NCBI GenBank assembly: GCA_015059945.1
Contig: SUZJ01000005.1
Span: forward strand, 124,001 to 188,000
Direction: 5' to 3'
Origin: Rikenellaceae bacterium
GTDB taxonomy: Bacteria; Bacteroidota; Bacteroidia; Bacteroidales; Rikenellaceae
DNA length: 64,000 nt
Positions within the stretch are counted from its first letter, which is position 1. Each line of letters starts with the position of its first letter. The notes under the pieces were generated by a model that saw only the letters and a list, made by a program, of their open reading frames with translations, was not told the origin of the DNA and ran no database searches. This document shows positions 33,176 to 42,375 of this stretch, one piece after another. The translations under genes were made by a program, and so were the position numbers.

Positions 33176-34078
33176 ATGGGTAAGCTAAAAAAAGTAGTTT
33201 ATTATTTGTTTAATGAACCTAAAATGTTACTCCAAAAATCTTTGATAAAGACATCAAGGTTATATCCTGATAAACTTTATTTGAAGATGTTATTTTATTT
33301 GAAATTCGGATACAAATTAAACCTAAAGAATCCACAAACATTTAGTGAAAAACTCAATTGGCTTAAATTATACGATAGGAAGTCTCAATACTCCTCTATG
33401 GCCGACAAGTATCTAGTTAAGAAATATGTGGCTGATATTATCGGTGAAGAGTATGTGGTGCCATGCTATGGTGCTTGGGAACGATATGAGGATATTAATT
33501 TTGAGAATCTTCCTGAGCAGTTCGTGTTAAAAACAAATCACGATAGTAGTGGTGCGACAATATGTAGAAACAAACAACAAATCAATCATAATAAGTTAAG
33601 CAGATACTTTGGGCGGTTGTTGAAAAACAATTACTATTATCCTCTGCGAGAGTGGCCGTACAAGAATATTAAGCCTGTAATATTGGCAGAGGAACTCTTG
33701 GTAGATAATACGTCTGATAGGTTGAGGGATTACAAATTTTGGTGCTTTAATGGTGTGCCAACATTTATGTATTGTACCGTAAAAGGAGGTGATGTTTTTG
33801 AAAATTTTTATGATATGGAGTTTGTTCCTGTCGATATTGACCATGGATATCCTCGTCACCAACCTGAATTTGACAAACCTATACAGTTTGATAAAATGAA
33901 AGAATTGGCATCTATTTTATCAAAAGATATTCCATTTGTGCGTGTTGATTTCTTTGAGGTTGATGGGAAAATTTATTTCGGAGAGTATACCTTCTATGAT
34001 TGGGGTGGGATGAAACCTTTCCCAGACGTAGAAACTGATCGTAAATTAGGTTCATTAATTAATTTACCTATCAAATAA
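33176..34078 (+). CDS. TupA-like ATP-grasp protein
   Basis: Predicted ATP-dependent carboxylate-amine ligase of the TupA-like ATP-grasp group, 300 aa. TupA takes part in teichuronopeptide synthesis, where amino acids are joined to a uronic acid polymer. Visible family features: LNLKNPQTFSEKLNWLKLYDR near 49, YGAWERYEDINFENLPEQFVLKTNHDSSG near 99-130 (ATP-binding Lys), RLRDYKFWCFNG near 180, and VDFFEVDGKIYFGEYTFY near 260. It is strikingly AT-rich compared with both neighbours and ends 1 bp before the next ATG, so it looks like an inserted module. Confidence 0.83.
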   Translation: MGKLKKVVYYLFNEPKMLLQKSLIKTSRLYPDKLYLKMLFYLKFGYKLNLKNPQTFSEKLNWLKLYDRKSQYSSMADKYLVKKYVADIIGEEYVVPCYGAWERYEDINFENLPEQFVLKTNHDSSGATICRNKQQINHNKLSRYFGRLLKNNYYYPLREWPYKNIKPVILAEELLVDNTSDRLRDYKFWCFNGVPTFMYCTVKGGDVFENFYDMEFVPVDIDHGYPRHQPEFDKPIQFDKMKELASILSKDIPFVRVDFFEVDGKIYFGEYTFYDWGGMKPFPDVETDRKLGSLINLPIK

Positions 34079-34079
34079 A

Positions 34080-35138
34080 ATGAAGGTGTTAGTTACGGGA
34101 GCCGCAGGTTTTATTGGCTCCAACTTGGTAGAACGACTGCTCACCACCGAGAGCCCCATCGAGATTGTGGGCCTCGACAGCGTGAACGACTACTACGATG
34201 TTTCAATTAAGGAGTATAGGCTTGCAAAACTCGATAAACTCGCTGCTGAGCACCCCGAGAGCAAATGGGAGTTTGTGAAGGGCAACTTGGCCGACAAGGC
34301 GCTCATTGATAGGCTCTTTGCCGAGAACGACTTTGAGGTGGTGGTGAACTTGGCAGCCCAAGCAGGTGTGCGCTACTCAATCACCAACCCCGATGCCTAC
34401 ATCGAGAGCAACCTGATTGGTTTCTACAACATCTTGGAGGCTTGCAGGCACAGCTACGACGGTGGCAAGAGGGGCGTTCAGCACCTCGTTTATGCTTCGA
34501 GTAGCTCGGTCTATGGCAGCAACAAGAAGGTGCCCTATTCAACTGACGATAAGGTTGATAACCCAGTGAGCCTCTATGCCGCCACCAAGAAGAGCAACGA
34601 GTTGCTGGCCCACTCATACAGCAAGCTCTATAACATCCCCTCGACGGGCCTGAGGTTCTTTACGGTTTACGGCCCTGCTGGTAGGCCCGATATGGCCTAT
34701 TTCGGCTTTACGAATATGTTGCGCAAGGGCGAAACAATCAAGATTTTCAACTACGGCAACTGCAAGCGCGACTTCACCTATGTCGATGACATCGTGGAGG
34801 GCGTACAGCGTGTGATGCACAAAGCACCCGAGCGTAGGGTGGGCGAGGATGGACTGCCCGAGCCCCCTTATGCAGTATATAACATAGGTAACAGCAACCC
34901 CGAGAACCTCTTGGACTTTGTGGACATCCTGCAACAGGAGCTGGTGAGGGCTGGTGTGCTGCCCGAGGACTACGACTTCGAGTCGCATAAGGAGCTTGTG
35001 GCTATGCAGCCCGGCGACGTGCCAGTAACCTTTGCCGACACCTCGGCACTGGAGCGCGACTTCGGCTTCAAACCTCACACCCCTCTGCGTGATGGCCTCC
35101 GCAAGTTTGCCGAGTGGTACAAAGAGTTTTATGGATAG
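34080..35138 (+). CDS. UDP-glucuronate 4-epimerase
   Basis: SDR-family epimerase predicted to convert UDP-GlcA to UDP-GalA. It has 352 residues with TGAAGFIGSNLVERLL at the start and GLDSVNDYYDVSIKEYRL, the long-form DNxNxYYD segment typical of UDP-GlcA 4-epimerases. Catalytic residues are ASSSSVYGSN near 140 and YAATKKSNE near 162; RFFTVYGPAGRPDMA follows near 197. The gene returns to host-like codon use after the AT-rich TupA-like gene. With ugd and the galacturonokinase-like kinase it points to galacturonate in the polymer. Confidence 0.9.
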   Translation: MKVLVTGAAGFIGSNLVERLLTTESPIEIVGLDSVNDYYDVSIKEYRLAKLDKLAAEHPESKWEFVKGNLADKALIDRLFAENDFEVVVNLAAQAGVRYSITNPDAYIESNLIGFYNILEACRHSYDGGKRGVQHLVYASSSSVYGSNKKVPYSTDDKVDNPVSLYAATKKSNELLAHSYSKLYNIPSTGLRFFTVYGPAGRPDMAYFGFTNMLRKGETIKIFNYGNCKRDFTYVDDIVEGVQRVMHKAPERRVGEDGLPEPPYAVYNIGNSNPENLLDFVDILQQELVRAGVLPEDYDFESHKELVAMQPGDVPVTFADTSALERDFGFKPHTPLRDGLRKFAEWYKEFYG

Positions 35139-35164
35139 ACTAATAGACAATAAAACAATATAAT

Positions 35165-36256
35165 ATGTCCATTTTCAAAGACAAAGTCCTGTTGATTACA
35201 GGCGGTACGGGCAGTTTTGGTAACGCCGTGCTTCGTCGCTTCCTCACTAGCGACATTAAAGAAATTCGCATCTTCTCGCGTGACGAGAAAAAACAAGACG
35301 ATATGCGTCACCACTTACAAGCGCAGTATCCCGACGTGGCCGCAAAGGTGAAATTCTACATCGGCAATGTGCGCGAAAAATCTTCGGTAGACGTTGCTAT
35401 GCGTGGCGTGGACTACGTTTTCGCAGCCGCAGCTCTCAAGCAGGTGCCTTCCTGCGAGTTCTTCCCTATGGAGGCCACTATGACCAACGTCATCGGTACC
35501 AACAATGTACTCCTCTCGGCCATTGAGCACGGTGTAAAGAACGTAGTTGTACTCTCCACAGACAAGGCTGCCTACCCAATCAATGCTATGGGTATCAGCA
35601 AGGCACTGATGGAGAAGGTTGCCATAGCCAAAGGTCGCGAGCTCGGCCAGAACGCCGCAACCACAATTTGCTGCACCCGCTATGGTAATGTGATGGCTTC
35701 GCGTGGTTCTGTTATTCCCTTGTGGGTTGAGCAGATGGAGCAGGGCAAGCCCATCACCATCACCGATCCCAATATGACTCGCTTTATGATGACGCTGGAT
35801 GATGCTGTGGACTTGGTTATTTACGCATTCACCCACGGCGAGAATGGCGACCTCTTCGTACAGAAGGCTCCCGCAGCCACTCTCGATGTACTTGCCGAGG
35901 CCCTCAAACAGACCTATGCCAAGGTTAATCCTGCTTATGGCGAGACCGAGGTTAGGGTTATTGGTACTCGTCACGGTGAGAAATTGTACGAGACTTTGGT
36001 TACTCGCGAGGAGATGGCAAAGGCTATTGATATGGGTGGCTACTATCGTATCCCCTGCGATACTCGCGACTTGAACTACGACAAATTCTTCACCAACGGC
36101 AACGAGGAGGTATCTACCATTGAGGACTACCACTCGCACAACACCCGCCGCTTGGATGTTGAGGGTATGAAGGAGTTGTTGCTCAAACTTCGTTTCATTC
36201 GCGAGGACCTCGGTTTGCAGCCCCGTAGCAAGGCAAGGGAAATTCGCTCGGAGTAA
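35165..36256 (+). CDS. capE: UDP-GlcNAc 4,6-dehydratase/5-epimerase (CapE/FnlA)
   Basis: First enzyme of UDP-N-acetyl-L-fucosamine synthesis. It has 363 residues. TGGTGSFGNAVLRRFL near residue 13 is the NAD loop; IFSRDEKKQDDMRH near 37 and AAALKQVPSCEFFPMEA near 88 are typical, as is STDKAAYPINAMGISKALME near 135, where M replaces Tyr of the SDR triad. TRYGNVMASRGSVIPLW is near 170. Together with CapF and CapG homologs directly downstream this identifies the pathway firmly. Confidence 0.93.
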   Translation: MSIFKDKVLLITGGTGSFGNAVLRRFLTSDIKEIRIFSRDEKKQDDMRHHLQAQYPDVAAKVKFYIGNVREKSSVDVAMRGVDYVFAAAALKQVPSCEFFPMEATMTNVIGTNNVLLSAIEHGVKNVVVLSTDKAAYPINAMGISKALMEKVAIAKGRELGQNAATTICCTRYGNVMASRGSVIPLWVEQMEQGKPITITDPNMTRFMMTLDDAVDLVIYAFTHGENGDLFVQKAPAATLDVLAEALKQTYAKVNPAYGETEVRVIGTRHGEKLYETLVTREEMAKAIDMGGYYRIPCDTRDLNYDKFFTNGNEEVSTIEDYHSHNTRRLDVEGMKELLLKLRFIREDLGLQPRSKAREIRSE

Positions 36257-36268
36257 AACATTCTAACC

Positions 36269-37474
36269 ATGAAGATTTTAGTAACCGGTGCCAAAGGTTT
36301 TGTGGGTAAAAACCTCGTGGTGCAACTCAATAATATAAGGTTGGGCAAGGCAAAGTTTTATGGCGATGTGGTTGTGGATGAGGTCTTTGAATATGATATA
36401 GACTCCACAGTCGAGCAGCTTGACAGCTACTGCCGTGAGGCGGACTTTGTGTTCAACCTTGCAGGCGTAAACCGCCCCCAGAACAACGACGAGTTTATGG
36501 CGGGCAATTTTGGCTTTGCCTCCACTCTGCTCGATACGCTCAAAAAGTATGGCAATGCAGCACCTGTGATGCTGTCGAGCTCCATTCAGGCTACTCTTAT
36601 TGGTCGCTATGGTCAGTCGGACTACGGCAAGAGCAAACTTGCTGGCGAGGAGCTCTTCTTTGAGTATGGCGCCGAGACGGGTGCAAAGGTGCTTGTGTAT
36701 CGCTTCCCCAATTTGTTTGGCAAGTGGTGCAGACCCAACTATAATTCGGCCGTCGCCACCTTCTGCAACAACATTGCCAACGACCTGCCAATTCAGGTTA
36801 ATGATAGGAGTACCCAGCTGGAATTGCTCTATATCGATGACCTTGTGGATGAGATGATTGCTGCCCTGAAAGGCGAGGAGCACCACTGCGAGTTCGACGG
36901 AGTTGAAACAGTGCTGACCGAGAGTGGTCGCTATTGTGCTGTGCCAGTGACTCATAAGGTCACTCTGGGCGAGATTGTAGACCTGTTGGAGCAGTTCAAA
37001 GCCCAGCCCACCTCGCTCGTTATGCCAGAGATTCCCGCAGGCTCGTTTGCCAAGAAACTCTACTCGACCTACCTGTCTTATTTGCCCAAAGAGAAGGTGG
37101 CGTTCCCATTGAAGATGAATGTTGATGATAGAGGTAGCTTTACCGAGCTGGTTAAGTCGGTAGGTGTGGGCCAAGTGAGTATCAATATCAGCAAACCCGG
37201 TATTACCAAAGGTCAGCACTGGCATAATACCAAATGGGAGCAGTTTATTGTTGTGGCTGGCGAGGGCCTTATTCAGCAGCGCAATGTGCTGACTGATGAG
37301 GTGTTGGAGTGGCGTGTGAGCGGACGGAAGATTGAGGCCGTGCAGATGTTGCCCGGCTATACCCACAACATCATCAACCTCTCAGAAACAGAGGATTTGG
37401 TAACGGTAATGTGGTGCAACGAGTGCTTTGACCCCCAAAGACCCGATACTTTTTTTGAACCAGTAGTTAAATAA
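36269..37474 (+). CDS. capF: Bifunctional epimerase/reductase CapF (FnlB)
   Basis: Second step toward UDP-L-FucNAc: C3 epimerisation and NADPH reduction at C4. It has 401 residues. The N-terminal SDR domain has VTGAKGFVGKNL, FNLAGVNRP near 70, SSSIQAT near 110 and YGKSKLAGE near 122. The C-terminal domain, from about 285, is a cupin (FTELVKSVGVGQVSIN, KGQHWHNTKWEQFIVVAGEG) with the zinc-binding His. The two-domain layout is specific to CapF. It starts 12 bp after capE. Confidence 0.93.
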   Translation: MKILVTGAKGFVGKNLVVQLNNIRLGKAKFYGDVVVDEVFEYDIDSTVEQLDSYCREADFVFNLAGVNRPQNNDEFMAGNFGFASTLLDTLKKYGNAAPVMLSSSIQATLIGRYGQSDYGKSKLAGEELFFEYGAETGAKVLVYRFPNLFGKWCRPNYNSAVATFCNNIANDLPIQVNDRSTQLELLYIDDLVDEMIAALKGEEHHCEFDGVETVLTESGRYCAVPVTHKVTLGEIVDLLEQFKAQPTSLVMPEIPAGSFAKKLYSTYLSYLPKEKVAFPLKMNVDDRGSFTELVKSVGVGQVSINISKPGITKGQHWHNTKWEQFIVVAGEGLIQQRNVLTDEVLEWRVSGRKIEAVQMLPGYTHNIINLSETEDLVTVMWCNECFDPQRPDTFFEPVVK

Positions 37475-37479
37475 AATAT

Positions 37480-38661
37480 ATGGAAATAAAACTCGACTAT
37501 TCGGACGTGAAATTTGCTGACAATGGCAAACTTAAACTTCTCATAATCGTAGGCACAAGGCCTGAGATTATCCGCCTTGCAGCCGTCATCAACAAGTGTC
37601 GCAAGTACTTCGATTGCATCCTGGCACACACTGGTCAGAACTACGACTACAACCTCAATGGTGTGTTTTTCAAAGATCTGAAACTGAAAGATCCCGAGGT
37701 GTATATGGATGCTGTGGGCGACGACTTGGGCTCTACAATGGGCAATATTATCAATGCCTCATATAAGTTGATGGTGCAGATTAAACCCGATGCAGTGCTG
37801 GTGCTGGGTGATACCAACTCGTGCTTGTCGGTAATCGGAGCCAAAAGGTTGCATATTCCTATCTTCCACATGGAGGCCGGCAACCGTTGCTTTGATGAGT
37901 GCCTGCCCGAGGAGACCAACCGTAGGATTGTGGACATCATCTCGGATGTTAACCTCTGCTACTCGGAGCACGCACGCCGTTACCTGAACGCATCGAGCGT
38001 GGCAAAGGAGCGCACCTATGTTACAGGTTCGCCTATGGCAGAGGTGCTCCACGAAAACTTGGCAGACATTGAGGCCAGCGACATCCACCAGCGACTCGGT
38101 TTGGAGAAGGGCCGCTACATCCTGCTGTCGGCTCATAGGGAGGAGAACATTGATACGGAGAAGAACTTTACTTCGCTCTTTACTGCTATCAATAAGATGG
38201 CCGAGAAGTACGATATGCCCATCCTCTATTCGTGCCACCCGAGGAGTCGTAATAGGTTGACTGCAAGCGGTTTCCAACTTGACCCCCGCGTGATTCAGCA
38301 CGAGCCTCTGGGCTTCCACGACTACAACTGCTTGCAGATGAACGCCTTTGCGGTTGTTAGTGATAGCGGTACTTTGCCCGAGGAGAGCTCGTTCTTCACG
38401 AGTGTGGGCCACTCCTTCCCAGCAGTATGTATTCGCACCTCTACCGAGAGGCCGGAGGCATTGGATAAGGGCTGCTTCATTTTGGCTGGTATCGACGAGA
38501 AATCGCTGTTGCAGGCAGTGGATACAGCGGTGGAGATGGTCCGCAACGAGGACAATGGTATCCCTGTACCCAACTATGTAGACGAAAACGTCTCGACGAA
38601 GGTTGTAAAACTCATCCAGTCCTACACCGGCGTTGTCAACAAAATGGTTTGGAGGAAGTAA
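37480..38661 (+). CDS. capG: UDP-N-acetyl-L-quinovosamine/talosamine 2-epimerase CapG (FnlC)
   Basis: Third step, giving UDP-L-FucNAc by C2 epimerisation. It has 393 residues in the UDP-GlcNAc 2-epimerase (WecB-like, GT-B) fold. IVGTRPEIIRLAAVI is near 22, HTGQNYDYNLNGVFFKDL near 51, LVLGDTNSC near 106, HMEAGNRCFDECLPEETNRRI near 127, and SDSGTLPEESSF near 290. The position 6 bp after capF marks it as CapG/FnlC rather than WecB. Confidence 0.92.
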   Translation: MEIKLDYSDVKFADNGKLKLLIIVGTRPEIIRLAAVINKCRKYFDCILAHTGQNYDYNLNGVFFKDLKLKDPEVYMDAVGDDLGSTMGNIINASYKLMVQIKPDAVLVLGDTNSCLSVIGAKRLHIPIFHMEAGNRCFDECLPEETNRRIVDIISDVNLCYSEHARRYLNASSVAKERTYVTGSPMAEVLHENLADIEASDIHQRLGLEKGRYILLSAHREENIDTEKNFTSLFTAINKMAEKYDMPILYSCHPRSRNRLTASGFQLDPRVIQHEPLGFHDYNCLQMNAFAVVSDSGTLPEESSFFTSVGHSFPAVCIRTSTERPEALDKGCFILAGIDEKSLLQAVDTAVEMVRNEDNGIPVPNYVDENVSTKVVKLIQSYTGVVNKMVWRK

Positions 38662-38731
38662 AATCTAATCATATAACATCATCTCATTTCCACAAGGTAA
38701 CTTTAACTAAATTCATAAGTAGTCGTACAAT

Positions 38732-40006
38732 ATGATGGATGATATGAGCAATGTATACCTAACTGTGTATATACTATTTTGGCTCATCGTATTTATAATA
38801 TATCAGAAAAGAAGGCGTTATTTTGGAACTGCAAGTGTCATTATTCTCTCATATCTAATATATGCGATATGTTCGTATATTATGTATAATGATGAGTATC
38901 TTGGCATTGGCAGAGAACGACTACATTTATTTCCATTTGTATACCTAGGAGCAATGTTACTTGTTGCTATTGCTCCAGCAATGAAATTTAAAGAAGAAAC
39001 CATCTCTATTCGACCTCCAAATTTATTAATTTTGGATGTATTCTCTTATATATTTATCTTTTGTTCAATTATTAGGATTCCAGACATTATTGACAATATT
39101 CAACAAGGTATTGTGTTGTTATTGATGGATCCTTCGGGAGGAGAAAGTTTATACTATGCAACTCACGATAAGATAATTGCAAATGTAGGAGGGGGTATTT
39201 CGAATATATTTGCAATAATATATAATCTATTCATTGATGTTGCAATACTATTTTATTTTTACTATCTAACATTGTCAAAGAGGAAACGAGTTATTATTGT
39301 CGGTTATACTATCTTAATAATATGTTCATTGCTAGATCCTTTATCTCAAGGACTTAGAACGGGTGTACTTATGAAGACTTTTAATATAATTATTGCTTTC
39401 TTCTTAATGAAACCACTATTAGGATCAAAAGTGAAACAGATTGTAAAAGTAGTAGGTACTGTTGTATTTTCATTTGTTATTATACTATTCATATCACTTA
39501 CAATAAGTAGATTTGGAGATAGAAATATCGGTACTCAAGGATCTATGTTATCATATATTGGTCAGGCTAATATTAACTTTAATACATCAATATTAGATGC
39601 AGGTGGAACTAGAGAGGCTAATCGTACATGTAATCTTTTTAAACAAATGTTAGGGTATAGTGACATTCCTCGTAATGTTGTGGAAACAAGGGTCAGATAT
39701 TCTAATTTAAAAATTGATGATAGTGTCTTTTCAACTTTTGTTGGTGACTTTGTTCTTGATTTCGGACCGGTCGTAGCTCCTATTATTTTTATTTTATTCT
39801 CTCTATTTATCAGAAATAAAACTAAGGCAACGAAAAGTGGGGTGATTCAATTTCATCAAGTCATCTTAATATACTTTTCAATGATTATCTGTATGCAAGG
39901 AGGAATGTACTTATTTGACTATTCATACGGTAATAACTTAGTTATTTTAGCATTTGTATTCATATACTTTGTATTTAAATTTGACCGCATATATTCAATA
40001 AAATGA
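38732..40006 (+). CDS. wzy: Predicted Wzy-type oligosaccharide repeat polymerase
   Basis: Integral membrane protein, 424 residues with about ten to eleven hydrophobic helices and a large loop (about residues 255-335) containing charged residues such as DRNIGTQGS and AGGTREANRTCNLF. These traits fit a Wzy polymerase, which has little sequence conservation. It is AT-rich. The coding region overlaps the next gene by 4 bp (ATGA), and the latter is a Wzx flippase, which supports the call. The exact start among 38732, 38735 and 38747 is uncertain. Confidence 0.78.
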   Translation: MMDDMSNVYLTVYILFWLIVFIIYQKRRRYFGTASVIILSYLIYAICSYIMYNDEYLGIGRERLHLFPFVYLGAMLLVAIAPAMKFKEETISIRPPNLLILDVFSYIFIFCSIIRIPDIIDNIQQGIVLLLMDPSGGESLYYATHDKIIANVGGGISNIFAIIYNLFIDVAILFYFYYLTLSKRKRVIIVGYTILIICSLLDPLSQGLRTGVLMKTFNIIIAFFLMKPLLGSKVKQIVKVVGTVVFSFVIILFISLTISRFGDRNIGTQGSMLSYIGQANINFNTSILDAGGTREANRTCNLFKQMLGYSDIPRNVVETRVRYSNLKIDDSVFSTFVGDFVLDFGPVVAPIIFILFSLFIRNKTKATKSGVIQFHQVILIYFSMIICMQGGMYLFDYSYGNNLVILAFVFIYFVFKFDRIYSIK

Positions 40007-41457
40007 ATGTTAAAACAAACATATTATTTAGTGGAATTCTAACCTTAACCACTTACATTTTCCCTCTAATAACATTCCCCTATATTTCTCGTGTATTGGG
40101 GGTTGAAGGTGTTGGAATTTGTAATTTCGTTGATAGCATTATTCATTATTTTACTATGTTCTCAATGATGGGTATCTCCACAATTGGTATACGCGAAATA
40201 TCAAAAAATAAGAATAAGCCTATTGAACGTTCCAAGGTATTTTTTAACCTATTAACTCTTAATTTGCTTACGACAATTCTTGCTTGCATAATTCTCATCG
40301 CATGTATGTTATTCGTGCCAAAATTACACGCATACCAAAATATGCTATGGATTGGAGTTGCTAAAATCATTTGTAATACACTATTAATTGAGTGGCTATA
40401 TAAGGGTGTTGAAGATTTTAGGTACATAACAATACGTTCTCTAATAATAAGGATTTTATATGTGGTATCCGTTTTTTTATTTATAAAGAACCCGGCAGAT
40501 TATCCTATTTATTTTGCTCTCACAACAGGCATGGTTGTTGCCAATGCATTTATAAATATGTTCCATTGTCGGAAACTTGTTTCTTTCAATTGGAAGTATA
40601 TTAAAATACAAAGCTCACACTTAAAATCGTTTATTACACTTGGTGCTTATCAGTTTTTAACATCAATGTATATTTCGTTCAATGTCACATTTTTGGGATT
40701 TGTCTCTAATGATATTGAAGTTGGCTATTATACCACAGCAACAAAATTATTTACCATAATATTGTCATTATTTACCGCATTCACTAGTGTTATGCTTCCC
40801 CGAATGAGTTCTATTATATCTGAAGGAAATATCTCGGTATTCAAGTCTTATTTGTCAAAGTCTCAAGAAGCATTATTTGTATTTGTTTTACCATTGATTG
40901 TCATATGTGAAGTATTTGCTCCTACAATTATTAATATTATTGCAGGAGGCAATTATGAAGGTGCCATCACGCCAATGAGAATAATATCTCCCCTATTGTT
41001 GATTATAGGAATAGAACAAATTCTTATTGTACAAATATTAACCCCTTTGAAACAAGACAAGGCTATCTTAATAAATTCTATCATAGGCGCTACCTTGTCT
41101 GTGATTTTCAATATTGCGTTAGTGCCACAATACAAAAGTATCGGATCTTCAATTGTATGGGTAATATGTGAGGTCGCAGTAATGATTTCAGCTATTGTAT
41201 TTGTTAGGAGAAAGGTTGCTTTTGATTTTAGATGGAAAGCTTTTGTTGGAAGAATAATTACTTGTATTGTACTATTCTTTTTTGCTATTTATATCAAGAT
41301 AACAATAACAAGTGATTTTGTTGCATTACTTTTGGGTAGTATTATTGTGGTATTTCTATATTGTTGTGTAGAATATGTGTTATTCAAGAATAGTGTTTTG
41401 GTTAATATTTTAAATACAATAAAAACAAAATGCATAGAACTATTTCAATCGCGATGA
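40003..41457 (+). CDS. wzx: Wzx-type polysaccharide flippase
   Basis: Exports lipid-linked repeat units across the inner membrane. It has 484 residues and about 12 to 14 transmembrane helices. The opening ILFSGILTLTTYIFPLITFPYISRVLGVEGVGICNF is characteristic of the polysaccharide biosynthesis (MATE/MOP) family, and GGNYEGAITPMRIISPLL near 310 is another family block. AT-rich. It overlaps wzy by 4 bp and the next glycosyltransferase by 28 bp, so translation is likely coupled. Confidence 0.9.
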   Translation: MNVKTNILFSGILTLTTYIFPLITFPYISRVLGVEGVGICNFVDSIIHYFTMFSMMGISTIGIREISKNKNKPIERSKVFFNLLTLNLLTTILACIILIACMLFVPKLHAYQNMLWIGVAKIICNTLLIEWLYKGVEDFRYITIRSLIIRILYVVSVFLFIKNPADYPIYFALTTGMVVANAFINMFHCRKLVSFNWKYIKIQSSHLKSFITLGAYQFLTSMYISFNVTFLGFVSNDIEVGYYTTATKLFTIILSLFTAFTSVMLPRMSSIISEGNISVFKSYLSKSQEALFVFVLPLIVICEVFAPTIINIIAGGNYEGAITPMRIISPLLLIIGIEQILIVQILTPLKQDKAILINSIIGATLSVIFNIALVPQYKSIGSSIVWVICEVAVMISAIVFVRRKVAFDFRWKAFVGRIITCIVLFFFAIYIKITITSDFVALLLGSIIVVFLYCCVEYVLFKNSVLVNILNTIKTKCIELFQSR

Positions 41458-42374
41458 CAACCTATAATGGGGGGCGATTTTTGCGAGAACAATTAGATAG
41501 TATATATGGTCAAACTCGTGTTCCTGATGAAGTAATTGTATGTGATGATGGATCTACGGATAACACATTATCAATATTGGAAGAATACAAAGCAACAAAG
41601 GGTTTAAAGTATTTTGTGAATAATCCCAAGTTAGGAGTTAATAATAACTTCTATAAAGCGATATCTTTGTGCTCTGGTGATTATATTGCATTGTGTGATC
41701 AGGATGATTTTTGGCTTCCACATAAAGTAAAAGTTACATTTGATAAAATATGTGAAATAGATGGTGACTATCCTGTTCTCGTTTCTTCGAGGTGTATTGA
41801 TGTTGATGAAAATTTGAACAATACAAAAAAAATAACAAAAATTAAAGATTCAGAACATTATGTAGAAACATATATCAATAACAGAACATCGCAAGGATGT
41901 TCTTTTATGTTTAACACTATCTTGAAAGATATCATATTGAATACACACAATAAAGTTGGTGATAGTGTTATGTTTGATGCCTATATCGCAAGAGTTGCAG
42001 CTATGAGGGGGATTAAGTATAATTTAGGCGAAAGATTAATGCTATATAGACACCACCAAAATAATGTTGTTGCTCGAATTAATGCCAAAAAGTTATCTTT
42101 CAAAGAACACATCTTAGTACAAGGAAGATTTAGAGGATTTCTAAGTGATGAACAAATTGCAAATACCGATATTATTTATAAAATACACAAAAACTATGTT
42201 CAAAATGAAAGTATAAAAGCATTTCTTTCTAAAGTGTCTTTAATAAATGAGACAAAAAGTAAGGCACATTGCTATAAAATTATTATAGGAATGCCTGAAT
42301 TTTCTATTGTCAAAAGGATAAAGATTGTTTTAGCATCGTTTGCAATAGATATTTTTAAATTTTTTATAAAATAA
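41430..42374 (+). CDS. Glycosyltransferase family 2
   Basis: GT-A type sugar transferase, 314 aa. SIAMTTYNGGRFLREQLDSIYGQTRVPDEVIVCDDGSTDNT at the N-terminus binds the nucleotide, and CDQDDFWLPHKV near 90 supplies the metal Asp residues. FDAYIARVAA and LYRHHQNNV near 185-210 are usual for rhamnosyltransferase-like GT2 proteins. Acceptor unknown; rhamnose transfer is possible since the locus makes dTDP-rhamnose. It starts inside the end of wzx. Confidence 0.88.
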   Translation: MHRTISIAMTTYNGGRFLREQLDSIYGQTRVPDEVIVCDDGSTDNTLSILEEYKATKGLKYFVNNPKLGVNNNFYKAISLCSGDYIALCDQDDFWLPHKVKVTFDKICEIDGDYPVLVSSRCIDVDENLNNTKKITKIKDSEHYVETYINNRTSQGCSFMFNTILKDIILNTHNKVGDSVMFDAYIARVAAMRGIKYNLGERLMLYRHHQNNVVARINAKKLSFKEHILVQGRFRGFLSDEQIANTDIIYKIHKNYVQNESIKAFLSKVSLINETKSKAHCYKIIIGMPEFSIVKRIKIVLASFAIDIFKFFIK

Positions 42375-42375
42375 G

